This document shows, in pieces, positions 1 to 11,739 of a stretch of 64,000 nucleotides of DNA. Within the stretch, counting starts at the first letter, position 1, and every line of letters begins with the position of its first letter. A program made the translations under genes and the position numbers. Below the pieces are notes generated by a model that made no database searches, was not told the origin of the DNA, and was given only the letters and a program-made list of their open reading frames with translations. The stretch is from the NCBI RefSeq assembly GCF_005239225.2, contig NC_133289.1, positions 12,694,889-12,758,888 on the forward strand. Direction: 5' to 3'. The DNA is from Populus alba. Taxonomy: Eukaryota; Streptophyta; Magnoliopsida; Malpighiales; Salicaceae.

Positions 1-11
1 CCAGCCATTCA

Positions 12-159
12 TCAATGAAAATTGTAGGGTGATGCAGGCTTCTTTCCAAAGAATGGAATGGTCTCACCATCAATCTCCATTGCCAAAGAACCAAAATAAT
101 ATCTGTCTATTTCATAAAAAGCATGACTAGCAACATTTTTTTCTTTCCATCCTTTGTGT
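12..159 (-). CDS. Possible terminal exon of an unrecognised gene
   Basis: On the minus strand an open stretch of about 48 codons runs from a candidate splice acceptor (AG at 161-160) to a stop at 14-12. Its composition looks protein-like, with segments such as DRYYFGSLAMEIDGE and a C-terminus ending FFGKKPASPYNFH. I do not recognise the family and no upstream exon is evident. It would be convergent with the ALFIN-LIKE gene expected upstream. The same stretch is at 41,643-41,790 in copy B, but the copies are so similar here that its survival says little about selection. It could be a chance ORF. Confidence 0.25.
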
Positions 160-869
160 CTATTGGCAATTCAAATTTCTATCCTAAACTGTCTCGATTG
201 TGTCATCGACAAACCGAGGTATTTTTCTGTCTTGATGATCGAATTCTTTGATATTATATGTGCAAACCTACTACAGAAGACTTGGTTCGAGATTTTAGCA
301 ACTGGGTTGACTGTGATAAGTTCGCTAGATTTTCACAGCTCGTGTCTCACCATGATAAGAACTTCAATCCCTATAATGGTGCTTGATGATGTGAGCTGTT
401 TGATTCAAATACCTGTTGTAGTTGCAGGAGGTAAAATTGTTGAAATCAGATTTATTAGCAACTTCTTGTATCCGTAGCATGTCTGCAAGTTGCTCGCTGC
501 TCACATGGGAAAAGAAGATATTTGCATTTCATGGAAAGAGAGAGTATAGCATGTTTTCGCTTCCCCTACTGATTAACAGTAAGGACAATGATTCGATTCT
601 GTCAATTTCTTTGTACTTTTTTTTAACGAAGTTTTTCCATGCAACTCTTGAGAAATTAATACATGATTTTTTTTACATTTTATTTTATTTATGAGTAATT
701 AAATTCTAATCATAACAAATAATTAAAAGACTGTTAATTTGCTATTAGTTTTTGTACTTGGAGTGGACAATTCATACATTTGATACGACTGCGTTATACA
801 TATCATCGCTCATCAACCCAATTTCATGTTTTTTTTCCCTAACCACTGAATTGGGTGTGGGATTGGATT

Positions 870-3000
870 ATGACAGAATGGAATATTGAAAAAACATATT
901 GTATGGGATTGGATTATGATAGAATGGGACAATAATAAAGTTAACCTCCATAATTTATTTTCTCATATTTTTCTTCTTATTCAATTATTTTTCTCTTTTT
1001 TACACTCATCACTCTTCTTTTCTATTTTTTAACTCGCTTGAATTTTTTTCTCATTTTAACTCAATTGAAAGAAATTAAAGTCTGGAGGTTAATTTGCAAT
1101 TTTAAAAAGTTAATTTGATCAAATTAGAGGTTTAGTTGTATAAATATTGAACTTTGATATGTAATTAGAGACTTGATTGAAAAAATCCAAAATTAAGGAC
1201 CAAGTTGAAAAAGAAAAGTGATTATAAGAGCTGAATTTAACAAAATCAAGGGTCAAATTAAAGAAAATTGAAAGTTTGATGATCAATTAAGGGTTTAAGT
1301 GCACAAATCAAAAACTAAGAACAAGGATTAAAATGGTGCTAAACTTTGGAGTTGATGATTAAGTTTAGTAAGGGTGAAATTACATGAAATTAAGAGTTAG
1401 AAAAGTAATTATGGTTGCAATTAAAAGTAAATGTAAGAATAGGAACTAAAATGAAATATGTTAGATCCCAAATTAACAACATCTTATCCCTAATGAGCCA
1501 TCACTGTATTTCAAATTATGGGCTGATGCAGTTGGCACTTTCAAACAAATAAATATGGAGCTACAAACCTTTAAATTGAATAAGGTTTGATCCAAATAAA
1601 AGATGTGCACCCTCTTTATCAAGATTAGGTGGTCTTCTACGACAATTACGTCAGAGTTACTTTAACAAAGCTTTGAAAATGATCAACTCAATCATCGATA
1701 AATGTGATACTCATTTCACAACACCACTAATTTTTTTTAGTGTGTTCACACTTCAAGCCTTAACAACATGTTCTTATCAAAGGTTGGTCACATTTCTCTC
1801 AAGATCAAAAGGCCATAAACAAGCTCCTTGATTTCTAAGTTTGGAAAAACTTCAAAAACAAAGTTTGTTGCAAAACCACTATTGAAAAACCAGCATAGAT
1901 ATAAAGCTCACAGCTGTGAGATGTACTATAGAACCCTCTTATTTTTATCAAAGAGCTAAGCTTTGACCAATCTATATTTGAACCCATTAAAAACCATAGA
2001 AAAACTCTATAAATACCCCAACAAAACTCTATAAATACTCGTGGAAAATCATAGCAAGGGAGAGAAAGAGGAGAGGAAAAGATTGATAAAGGAACTCTAA
2101 AGTATGAAAGTTTAAGAGCCTAGCACAAAGATTTCAATAATTTTGAGAGAAAGTAACAAACTTAGAAAAGAAGAAACTAAAGCACAACAGCCATTGTTTG
2201 AGCTTGGAAGGTATAAAATATTCATTTATCTTGGTAGATGATGTCCACGAGGCATATCTCTAGCCTGATCTTTCATGTTTTATGGTGTTTTTGAATATTT
2301 GTTGCATTATATTGCTTTTAGCTTTGATTTTAATTAATGCACAAAATATTGTTTTTTTCTTTGTTCGATCACGTTTGGAGTTGTTTGTTAATGTTGTTGG
2401 ATGTTTAGAATATGCTTAGATGTTTAGATTAAATGAAATATAGTGATTTGAAAATCTGATAGTAAGGTTATTTACGTTTTTTTCTAGTTTGTTAGTGTGT
2501 GTTCTTGGTTCCTGAGCATGGTTTTTATTCCAAGTGTTTAAAGAGTCAATTTTGAATCAAAATTTGATATTCTTATAAGTTGTTTTAAGTTGTCAGTTTT
2601 GAAATTTAGAACCTTTTGCATGATTTTGATGTTATTTGTTAGTGTTTTTTATTCAAACATGTTTGGTTATAGTTATGTAACTTGTTTGAATGAAGAAAGC
2701 ATGTTTTAGAAAATATAAAATGCTAATTTTTTAGGCTTGACAGAGTGTTGGGTTTCTAGGTTCTTGAACAATGTTTTTGGAAAGAAAATTATTTTAGCTC
2801 TATGATTTGAATCAATTTTGGTTCAATTATTTGCATAAAATCCTTTAAACAACTTTATTAACTAATAATCTAGCATTTATTTGCATCAATAACATGTTTT
2901 TAGTAGGTTTTAATTCTAAGATTTTGGTTTTGAATCGAAACCTATTTTGATAACATTGAGTGATAATATGAAATGAAAAATTACACTAACCCTCCCAAAG
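870..3000 (+). repeat. LTR-retrotransposon-like repeat, plus orientation
   Basis: No gene is visible here. The segment 1,060-1,450 is made of degenerate short repeats of the type 'attaaggaccaagttgaaa', as in some plant LTR retrotransposons. A candidate LTR start (TGTTAGATCCC) is at about 1,460. It is followed by two TATAAATA boxes near 2,008 and 2,029 and then a purine-rich leader, which looks like U3 followed by R and U5. The 3' boundary is unclear and no retroviral protein domain is visible, so this is probably a solo or decayed LTR. The copy B counterpart is 42,500-44,620. Confidence 0.45.
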
Positions 3001-3830
3001 TTTACTTGATTTTTCACTTTACCTCCATTGTTTCAAAATTATAGTTTGCATCATTGGTAAAAAAAAAAATTTAAAATAAAATAAAAATATAAATCTACCC
3101 TCATAATGTAATATAACACAAAAAAAAAACAAATCAGTTTTTTTTTCTCCCTTATTTTCCCCCTCCTTCTTCTCTTCTCTCTCTTCATCTATTCTTTCCC
3201 TCAAAACATCAGCAATCAACAATCAAAATTCATGCCTAAATCTCATTGAAACTAATAGTATATTTTGTTAATCAAAAGATAGAAATTGCATACAAATTCC
3301 TTGACAAAAATACGAGTATAATTTGTTCTTCTCTATTTTTGGGTTCGCTAGATAGGAAAACCAAAACACCCAATGAAGCCATGATTTCATAAAAGGTCTA
3401 TTCTTGTAAGCCCAATAGAAGAAGAGGAGGAGGAGGAGGAGGAAAGTAGTGGGCTTGAATTGGGTTTCACAAATTGGCAAAGAATTTCTTCTTCTTCCTT
3501 GAATTTGTTTTTATTTTCATGAAGCGAAAAAGCGATATTGCTAAATCAAGATCGTTAGTTTTTTAAACTGCAGGCGTAAGAGATTAAATGCATTGCAAGG
3601 ACCTTTGCTTCTTATTATGGAACCAATAAGATTTCTGTGGATTACTTTTAAATCCCATGCATCTTATGTATTTTTATTTTTTCTGGAGATGTTGATGTTT
3701 AAATTTTTTCCTCTGTCTGGTTCAGTTGCTTAGCCATAACATGTGCAAGAAATGTTAACAATTTCACTTCATTCAATCTAGGAAAACTGAGAAGAAAGTA
3801 AACAACCTCATACCTCCAAACGTGACCAAT
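3000..3830. other. Intergenic, low-complexity; no gene seen
   Basis: AT-rich spacer with a C/T-rich tract (about 3,140-3,200) and a short GGA run (about 3,420-3,442). Short ORFs here are low-complexity and have no recognisable domain. The lower end may hold unrecognised intron or exon remains of the myosin pseudogene that follows. Copy B keeps about 112 bp (45,366-45,477) that is missing from copy A near 3,752. Confidence 0.6.
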
Positions 3831-3831
3831 G

Positions 3832-5040
3832 GCAGAAAATTTAGATGACTTCGATGATTCCTCTGGAAATGGAGGAAAGAGGCCAGCTGCAAAGGGGCAG
3901 TAGGAAGCTATCAAAAGATCTGGTGTTCTTCCTCCACTGCATAATCTTTGTATTTGTCTGGGAACGATCATCCAAATTCATCACCTGGAAGGATAAAAGG
4001 AAATGAATATTTTAGAAGCTATTTAAGTTTAAGAAAACTGAGCAAAAGAAAAAATAAAGATAAATTGTTTTACTTCCCCTGCGTAGTGAGATATGGTAAA
4101 GCTAGTACGAGAAAGCTTAGGCTTGATTATAACCAAACATGAATAAACTTTAGTTTTGATAGAATTCTGCAAGCTTCATAAAATGTATGAGCAGTGATGT
4201 ATCAAGTAGAATAAAAAGCTAGCTGCATACCTGGAGATTCATCGAGAAGTGCTATGATACCCCAGGTTTCTGCAAACGATTGAACAAGCAGTTAAAACTA
4301 TGAGAGACCACGAAATAGGGAGTTGGACGATTCATATATGGATGAGAGAATATAGAGGGATGACTCAACTAGTAAGGTCTTAGGTTTGTGTTTTAATAGT
4401 CACAAGTTCGAGTTCTCTCAGAACTACTGAAAACTTATATGATTGTTAACTTTAGGGCACATAAAATTAATTGAGACACGCACAAACTAGTCAAATACCC
4501 ATGTTAATAAAAAAAAAGTATATACATATATACTGCAATTGGACACAGGTCCACCGACTATCCAATGCTCTGTCAAGCATGATATTATTCAAATAAATGA
4601 AATTATAGAATGAAAGAGTGTAAAGCGACTGTAAAAGACCTTGTCAATCAGATCCAGAGCATCTTGGATATCAACAAATTCTGTGTAGCTCCAGTTGATT
4701 TCTTCTTGCAAATACAAGATGAGTCACCATATACCAAAACTCAGCAAGGCCAATAATGCAAATGGGTGGCCAATGGCTTTGTCAAAAAATTGTAAGCCCG
4801 AGTGAATTGCTGTTCTAGTTTTTCCTTTGTAAAGTTGATACAGAACTGCTCAAAACTACATAATGTGGCAGTCAGCTGTGCATGCATGTAAAAATACTAC
4901 TACATAGCAAATAATACTTAAGGCTAAAGGCTCACCTGTTGAAATTGAAACTTAGAAAACCCTATACATCAAGAACTCCAATTAAAGATGGAGTTTGGAT
5001 CTTGCCCAATAGAATTGTTAATTTCATCGACAAGTTTCTC
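3832..5040 (-). pseudogene. Myosin XI motor-domain pseudogene (copy A)
   Basis: Read on the minus strand, successive exon remnants match a plant class XI myosin head in the correct order. They are: 5,040-4,936 (LVDEINNSIGQDPNS, ending at a GT donor), 4,855 to about 4,795 (FEQFCINFTKEKLEQQF after an AG acceptor), 4,711-4,641 ([19 protein letters not shown]), 4,269-4,231 (IIALLDES), and about 3,942-3,832 (CPFAAGLFPPFPEESSKSSK). Several splice sites survive. Disabling lesions include a stop where the relay-region DIYGF motif has its tyrosine, a one-base shift before IIALLDE, and another just before the CPFAAG segment. The ATP-binding N-terminus and the neck and tail are not present, so no functional motor can be made. 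The lesions are shared with copy B and so predate the duplication. The closest relative is probably myosin XI-K, by synteny. Confidence 0.85.
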
Positions 5041-5608
5041 TTGTCTATTCATATAACAGATGTAACTAGTGAGAAAACATTACAGAGAGCTATGTGGAAA
5101 TCAAAGCACTCCAACACAGTTTTCTTGGTTTTTTGACAAACAAAGACGAGTAAAAGAGCATGGAAAAAAGCATTTTGAATGCTTTGTTCATCAAGGTCCA
5201 GAATAGCTGCATCATGCTTGCAGGTAAAATAAGTTAAAACAACACTTTCTTCAACAGAACATAAATTACGATGCACAAAGGCATGATTAATGACCCTACA
5301 AATTTATAAATGAGGAATACAGATACAGCAAAACAATCCGTAAAGTTTATCTTGCATTGCATGACTAACGCTGGTTGACCACACCTAAAGTAAATACAAG
5401 TACTCGAGCAGAATACATGGATCTCATATAGACTCAAGGGCCATTCAGTAAACTGTGTGCACTAAGGAAAACAACTCGATTCCAAGGATTTATATATCAT
5501 ATGGTTCAACATGAATCCCCTGGGTATTGTACCAAATCAGGATGAGATTTCCACAATTTCCAACGCCAATGGTGAGGTGAACCCCTTTGAACAGACTTCA
5601 ATACATGC
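5041..5608. other. Spacer between PMIR1 3' end and myosin pseudogene
   Basis: This probably includes the PMIR1 3' untranslated region, since PMIR1 ends at 5,609 on the minus strand. Minus-strand ORFs here show no domain I recognise. Part of 5,040-5,280 could be further decayed myosin sequence but does not align convincingly by eye. The copy B counterpart (46,541-47,110) is almost identical. Confidence 0.5.
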
Positions 5609-8600
5609 TCAACTCATAGCAACCTGATAGTTTAATTTGGAAAAAATCACATTCGGATTCCTTTTATGGGGTTCCTTCCATTTTGCACCAGTACCATGAA
5701 AACGAGATGAGACGCTCCATAAACTGTCACCACGCTGCACCTTTGTTGTCAGTGGGGGTGCTGATTTTGTAGAAACACCCTTGGATTTTATAGACGAATG
5801 CTGATTGCCCTTCCCCATTCCATTAGCAAGCAGCCAACGAGAACCAGATTGTTGCTGAGATGTGGTACCCCATAGTTTCTTCTTGCCCGGCTCAGACTTC
5901 AGACCAGCAACATGCACTTCTGTGATTTGGTACTGAGGAATTCCTTCTTCCTCCAGAGCCTTTTCGCTTGTCTGCTTCTCAACCTCCTGCTTCACCACTG
6001 ACTCTGACTCGTCATCTTCTTCATCATTGTTTCTTAACTCTGAGACCTTGCAGTATATTTTTGGCTTTGGTGGGACAAACACTCTCTCCACTTGAATCAG
6101 AGCAAGCATTGGTGTACCTACAGGTTCATAATTTCTAAGAGGATCCCGAAGTTGCACCATCAGTGCTACAGTAAAGTTATTCCCCAGCAAACCACACTTT
6201 CTACCAGATCCCTTTCCACGTCCTCTCCCCCCTTTTGACCCTCCTCGAATCAAGTCCAAGGAGCTAGCATGATGGGCAGCAAGTATCTTAGAAGTTCGCT
6301 CACTAATTTGATCTTCATCACCAATATCACCGGAATCTAGCCGCATCCATTCATCAAGAGTCAGTGACAGACCCATTAATCCATCGATGTCATCTGCACT
6401 ATCTTTTATGTCCAGCAGTTGCAATCCAGCAGTTCCTTCCAAACCGAGTGAGCCACTGATGTCAACACCCTTTCCCTGGAGGGAGGAAATTTCTCCAATA
6501 GATTGTGCTCTGATGTTCGAGGGTGCTTCCTCATCTGACATACCAGATTGTATTCTCAATCCCTCAATTGAGAGTGCTTCTATCTTATCCATAGCCAAAG
6601 GTGCAAGATCTTCTAGAGATACGTATTCTGAGCCTGTCTCACTACCCAATGAGCCTGAACTGAGCTTATTAGATCTGGGTGCAGAAGATCTGTCATTCAC
6701 ACTTATTTGCTCAAGAGATGCATCATCCATGGTGTATTCTTGCTGTAACAAACTTTGCCTGAACCAGGAAGAAACAATAAAGTGAATGCATAATTTGAAG
6801 AAATTTGAGAAAAAGAACAGCATGCCTTTCTAATTTCACAATGAGTGTTCAATCCAGCACAAACCTCACAGGTCCCTCCAGAGTGGCACCAGCTTCCCAT
6901 GCTACTTGTTGCATTGTTTTCCCAGTGATATCTTCCAAAGGCATGAGCTTATTTGCTTGCATAGAAAGCTTTTCAATTCCAATTGAAGCCAATCGCTGCT
7001 GTATATCCACTATACCAGAACCCATTTCTGCTGGTACCACAACGGGACTAGAAACTTGCATGATCAAGTGCCCACTGTTTTTCGCTTTCTGGAAAATTGA
7101 AGGATTCATGGACCTCAAGAATCCACCGTTCTTTGTCTGCAGAAATGAACCCAGTCCTTCTCCAAGAGCAGGTAATTCAATCGGCTCTTCAGGAGGCAAA
7201 TTGATAGGACTCCCAAAGCCACCAGAGCTCTTAGGTGGAGAACAATCAAAAGCCTTATCATTCAAGCCCCATTCACGCATTAAAGACTCAGTCTCCAAGT
7301 CTTCCAACATTCTGACCCTTGCTTTTCCACTGACAGACTGAGTTCCCATCAGCTCCTCCTCAGCAGCTTGGATAACTGATAACAGTTCAAAATCCTCAGA
7401 GAAGTTTCCCAACCCAGATGCAGTTGAGGCATCATAGTCACATTCTCTTTGGTCACCATAGTCCACATCAAAGTCAAACAGAGAACCACCGCCAGCTAAG
7501 GCATCCTTCTCAAATTGTCTTAACAAGCGTTCCCTAGGAGACTCAGGTTCACTCTCTGAACTCGAGCCAAATGGACTTTGCTCCATCCCTAGCATGTCCA
7601 GGAATTCATTTGCCACAGATTCAGTTAGATCATCCAAGCTAAGCGACCTCCCCCTACTAATAGTTTCATAATCAGTTTTTACTTCCGTGTAATCCTCCTT
7701 TTCTTCAGGGGAATCAAGCGCGTCACTTTCCAAAATGGAAATGCTTTTTAGTGCAGATTCCAATTCTTCCATCACAGACTCTTTTGAGCATATTTCATCC
7801 TTGAAATTGCAATCATGTGACCCAAGCTCGTCTTCATGATTGCTGTTTTCCGCATCATGCAGATGAAGCTTAGTGACCTCTTCACAAGCTACATGACAAC
7901 CAGTATCCATTTTAACATCTACTGTAGAAACATCTGCAGACATTATGTTAACTTCCTCTGATGACAATTCTATCCCCTGGTCAATCACAGCAAATTCACT
8001 ATTTTCACTCTCATTTTCTGTTCCTTTTTTTATCAAATCTGAATCACAGATGGAGGGTTGTTTAATTGGCTCAAGATTTTCAGTGAACACATCAAATTCG
8101 GGCTTATAACCTGAAGCATCCAACTTGTCTTCAAATTTCTGATGCAGGATATTTACAGGAATATCAAGTTCTGAACTTGATTCCGGCAACACCTCATGGA
8201 GATCTTTTACATCTTCTACAGAACGAGATGCAGAGCGGCGCTGCTGGTTAAAATTACCAGGAAGACTTCCAGTACGATGTACCATGCTTTTGCCATCACC
8301 TTGACAAAGTTTAGGTGCTGGTTTCACTGTTCTTGCATTATTCAGCTTCACCCTCAGCAGCTCATTAACATTCTGATTATTTCTGGGGAAGATGGGAGTA
8401 TCACTAACCACTGTGTACCCAAAACTAACATTCATCTTAGCACCTTTAGCTTCTCCTGACAACTTATAACTTGTAGTCCATTTTCCCGAGCTCTTGTCCT
8501 CCTCTAATTCCTCCAATGTGAGAGGAAGCAGCCTCGTGAGGTCAACCCTATGCTTCCCCAAATCCAGGTCCATTGCCCCAAATAGAGCTGCATAGAGCAA

Positions 8601-9128
8601 AAAATGTTTAGCCTCGTACTTAGCTGAGTGGTGGGGTCCGCTCCTACTCCCATATACAACGCACGTATGCGTAAGCTTCTCCTCAAACTCTGTAATCCCT
8701 TCTAAAACCTTGACAGGGCTCGTCACCAGCTCGCCATCCCGTCTCTTCCAGTGAACACAAACACTTAAATTGTCAAAAGTGGAGGGAAACCCTTCGATGG
8801 AATGGACTTGAAGAGAGAAACAACAATTGAACTCACGGTTCCTTGCATTTGAAAACGCTTTTAAAGGCTTCCAATTCCAAATTGACTTCTTGTCCTTGCG
8901 AGACGGGTCTTCCCTACCATGTTTATTATCAAGCTTCGATTTAGGATCTACCAAATGGGTTTTTCCAGTTGATCTGGGTCGATTACTAGATGTAGAAACG
9001 GAGGCCGTTCTTGAAAGGTTTTTGTCAAGATAAAGGGCTTTGCTTATAGTTTCAATTTCACTCAACAACTTGCCATTACCTGAATCCTCTCTGATCTTTT
9101 TCCCGCCTTCAATTTTCGACAACATCAT
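5609..9128 (-). CDS. PMIR1: PMI1-related 1-like NT-C2 protein, intact (copy A)
   Basis: Two coding exons, 9,128-6,865 and 6,758-5,609, are separated by a 106-bp intron with GT and AG ends, giving about 1,137 residues. Arabidopsis PMI1 is about 840 residues and PMIR1 about 1,160, so length favours PMIR1. Residues about 98-250 form the NT-C2 domain (starting REFNCCFSLQVHSIEGFP), a C2-like module thought to contact membranes. The middle is acidic and serine-rich, probably disordered. The segment around residues 640-760 and the start of exon 2 (EALSIEGLRIQSGMSDE) are conserved in the family. The C-terminus has a LysM-like stretch (GDSLWSVSSRFHGTGAKWKE) that looks shortened before NPNVIF. The family acts in actin-dependent chloroplast and nuclear positioning under blue light. 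The start is the first of two adjacent ATGs (MMLSKIEGG). Confidence 0.85.
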
Positions 9129-9490
9129 CTTCTCACAAATTCAAAAAAAAAAAAAAACAGATTATTAAACAAGAGAAACCCATGACCATGAAACATAAAC
9201 TCATAAGACAAAAATCAAAAGAAATTAATTAAAATCAACCAGTTAATTTACCTTCCAGTTCATGGTAATTAAATTAAAAGAGAACGGGTCTTTCAAACAA
9301 AAACACAACAACAGAAGAAGATATATAAAGCATACCTTGGAATGGCAAAAACTCTTTAAATTCGGAACAAAACCTAAAACAGCGGGGTCAAAGATTAAAA
9401 AAAAATCGGATTAAAGAGAAAAAACCCAGAATAGATTAGGAAAGCAGAGAGAGAAAGAGAGCCCAGAGTGGATGTCTGTCTGAACTCCGT
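9129..9490 (-). promoter_or_regulatory. PMIR1: PMIR1 5' UTR with candidate leader intron (copy A)
   Basis: On the minus strand two donor-like sites, AAG|GTATGC (intron from 9,335) and AAG|GTAAAT (intron from 9,251), could pair with an acceptor GAG|AAG just before the start codon (9,132). This suggests a spliced and perhaps alternatively spliced leader. A purine-rich stretch lies at about 9,400-9,470, and a weak TATA-like ATATAAAC lies near 9,490. Copy B has the same sites with small homopolymer differences. Transcript evidence is not available here. Confidence 0.4.
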
Positions 9491-9499
9491 TTATATCGA

Positions 9500-10267
9500 A
9501 GGTTCCTCGCTAGGTAGTAATATTTTTCTTCTCCTCTTCTCTTTGAATTGCCCCTCCCTGCCTCCTCTTTTAATCCAAACTTGGCTTCTAACCATCTTCC
9601 AAGTAAATGTCATATATATATATTTATCATGTCAGTGAGTTGTTATTTACAATTTACATCGCTGTTAGAGCCCTTTCTTTAAAATAAATAATTCGATATT
9701 GTGTGAAGGCTTTCTACAGTAATAAATTTTACTTAAAATAAATTCTAAATAAAAATATTTTTATTATTTTTATGGGTTTTTGAGTTTTATAATTTTTTAT
9801 ATTTATATTTTTCTATTTCTTTAAAATGGTTCCAGTAAAGTCACTAATAACTCCTGAACGCTATAAAACATTCCATGTTTTTGTTAACTTGGTTTAAATA
9901 GTTTTATAAAAGTTTTTTTACTTGATAAATATTAAATTAATTTTAAAAAAATATTTAATAATTTAATGTATTATATCCAAAACAAAAAAAAAATTATTAT
10001 TATTTTAATATATTTTCAATTAAAAAATATTTTTATAAAAATATTATATATTACATTATCAAATATACACTAAATCTATATTTCAATTTTTTTTAATGTG
10101 TTTGGATGACTATTTTTTTTATACAAGAAAATACTATGTTTTTATACTTATTTATACACACGTGGGATGCTTTTATGATATTTTTATAAATAATGCTAAT
10201 TACTAATTAGACATAAATATACTATTTTTTTTCTTATAAAATATCAATAAAAAAAATCTAGACCTAA

Positions 10268-10306
<39 letters not shown>

Positions 10307-11680
10307 AAAAATCTATAAATATGATATTCTATCAATTCTTTTATAGATAGTTTTGCAAAAACATTTAAATTTAACTATTTATATTTAAACTGAATTCAAT
10401 TATTTTATTTAATTTTTAAATTGTAAATTCAATTTTTGAAAATATAGTTCAAGATTTAGAAATTAAGTAAAAAATATATTCTTCTTCTTTTCAAATTCTT
10501 TTTCATTGGTTTTATTTTTTTCCTCCAAAATTGAACCTTACACGTATTTGTATTAAAGTGAACGTATATGATATAGCTATTTTATGTATCTAAGTATTAC
10601 TATACAATTAATAAATTTTGTGGAGATTACGCATAGATGACGTGGGAATATGATAGCAAAAAAAAAAAAAAAAATGGCGTTAGATTGGAGCGTCTAATCA
10701 AGCGAAAAAAACGGAAATTTATGTTTTGTTTGGACATGGGAGCGTTTAGGAGGCGAGGCTTAGCTGTCCCATTTGCCATTCGGAAATGCTTTGCTTGCAT
10801 CTACCAAATACTTTCAAAGCGGGAAAAATAAAATTATATATATATATATAGTAACATGTGATGGTTTTTTGTGCCTCACCTGTCATCATTTTGAATTTTC
10901 TTCTTCTTTTTTTCCGTATATTCCTTCCCTCCCTCCCTCCCTCGAGAATCACGTGAGATCTCTACTTTTCCAAGAAAGAAAAAAAAACCCTCAATTTAGT
11001 ATCAAACTTAAAAACCTATTTCCAATTGCATCCCAAACCTATAAAGTTTATCAATTGCATCCTGAATACTTTTTACATTTCTCAATCATGCCCTTCTGTC
11101 AATTTCTTTAAGTCTGATTTTCATATTTTATGGACTAAGATAATGTTTACTTGAAAAGATAATGATGATAAAAAAAAAAAAAATGAACACTAACATTTTA
11201 GGTTAAAACCTTTTAAATGATGGGAATTATTTGGAGGTTTTTTAGGCCAACTATACGCATGCTAAAAGCACAACAAGGCATGACCTAAATTCTAGAAATC
11301 CCTATTAAGATTCTCATTCACTTTATTCCAATTCAAGATGAATTTTTTTATATAAATCATTCTAGTTTCTTTTTTATATATAAAAGTTATATACCAACCC
11401 ATCATTGTTTTATTCATTTCATCTATCATAATTTAATTTATGACTAGTTCCAATATGATCGGGTCTATGGAGCCTTAAGAGTCTTTCCTTACATTTCTTT
11501 TTTCATGTTTCTAAGTATTACTATACAATGAATTAATTTTCAATTTAAGCTTGCTTCATTCTTTCTTTTAAATGAATAAATTTGATATAATTTTGTATAT
11601 TGGAAGAATGTTGTAAACAACCAGTTAAAAATATAGTAGTATTAGTAAAGTATTGAGAAATTTAACTCGATAATAAAATG
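9500..11680. other. Intergenic AT-rich DNA; microsatellites only
   Basis: No coding region is supported. There is an AT microsatellite at 10,271-10,302 (much longer in copy B, about 51,798-51,858), a shorter one at 10,833-10,850, a poly(A) run at about 10,659-10,674, and a CCCT run at about 10,925-10,941. Copies A and B remain close to identical to about 11,150 and then diverge noticeably. Confidence 0.7.

Positions 11681-11683
<3 letters not shown>

Positions 11684-11727
<44 letters not shown>
11684..11727. repeat. AT dinucleotide microsatellite
   Basis: About 22 AT units. The copy B counterpart at about 53,250-53,292 is interrupted by GT, showing length and sequence variation between copies. 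Confidence 0.9.
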
Positions 11728-11731
<4 letters not shown>

Positions 11732-11739
11732 GAAATGAA

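Noticed and set aside
3268..3480. 70-residue minus-strand ORF rich in leucine and phenylalanine (also 44,888-45,100)
   Set aside because: The hydrophobic run comes from a GGA repeat. There is no family resemblance, and identity between copies only reflects the duplication.
5049..5437. Minus-strand ORFs at 5,049-5,276 and 5,234-5,437 as extra myosin exons
   Set aside because: Only the part below 5,040 aligns with the myosin head. The rest shows no convincing match by eye.
6387..6785. Plus-strand ORFs opposite PMIR1 (also 6,805-7,341, 8,196-8,459 and copy B equivalents)
   Set aside because: They are antisense shadows of the well-supported PMIR1 exons, with no recognisable domain.
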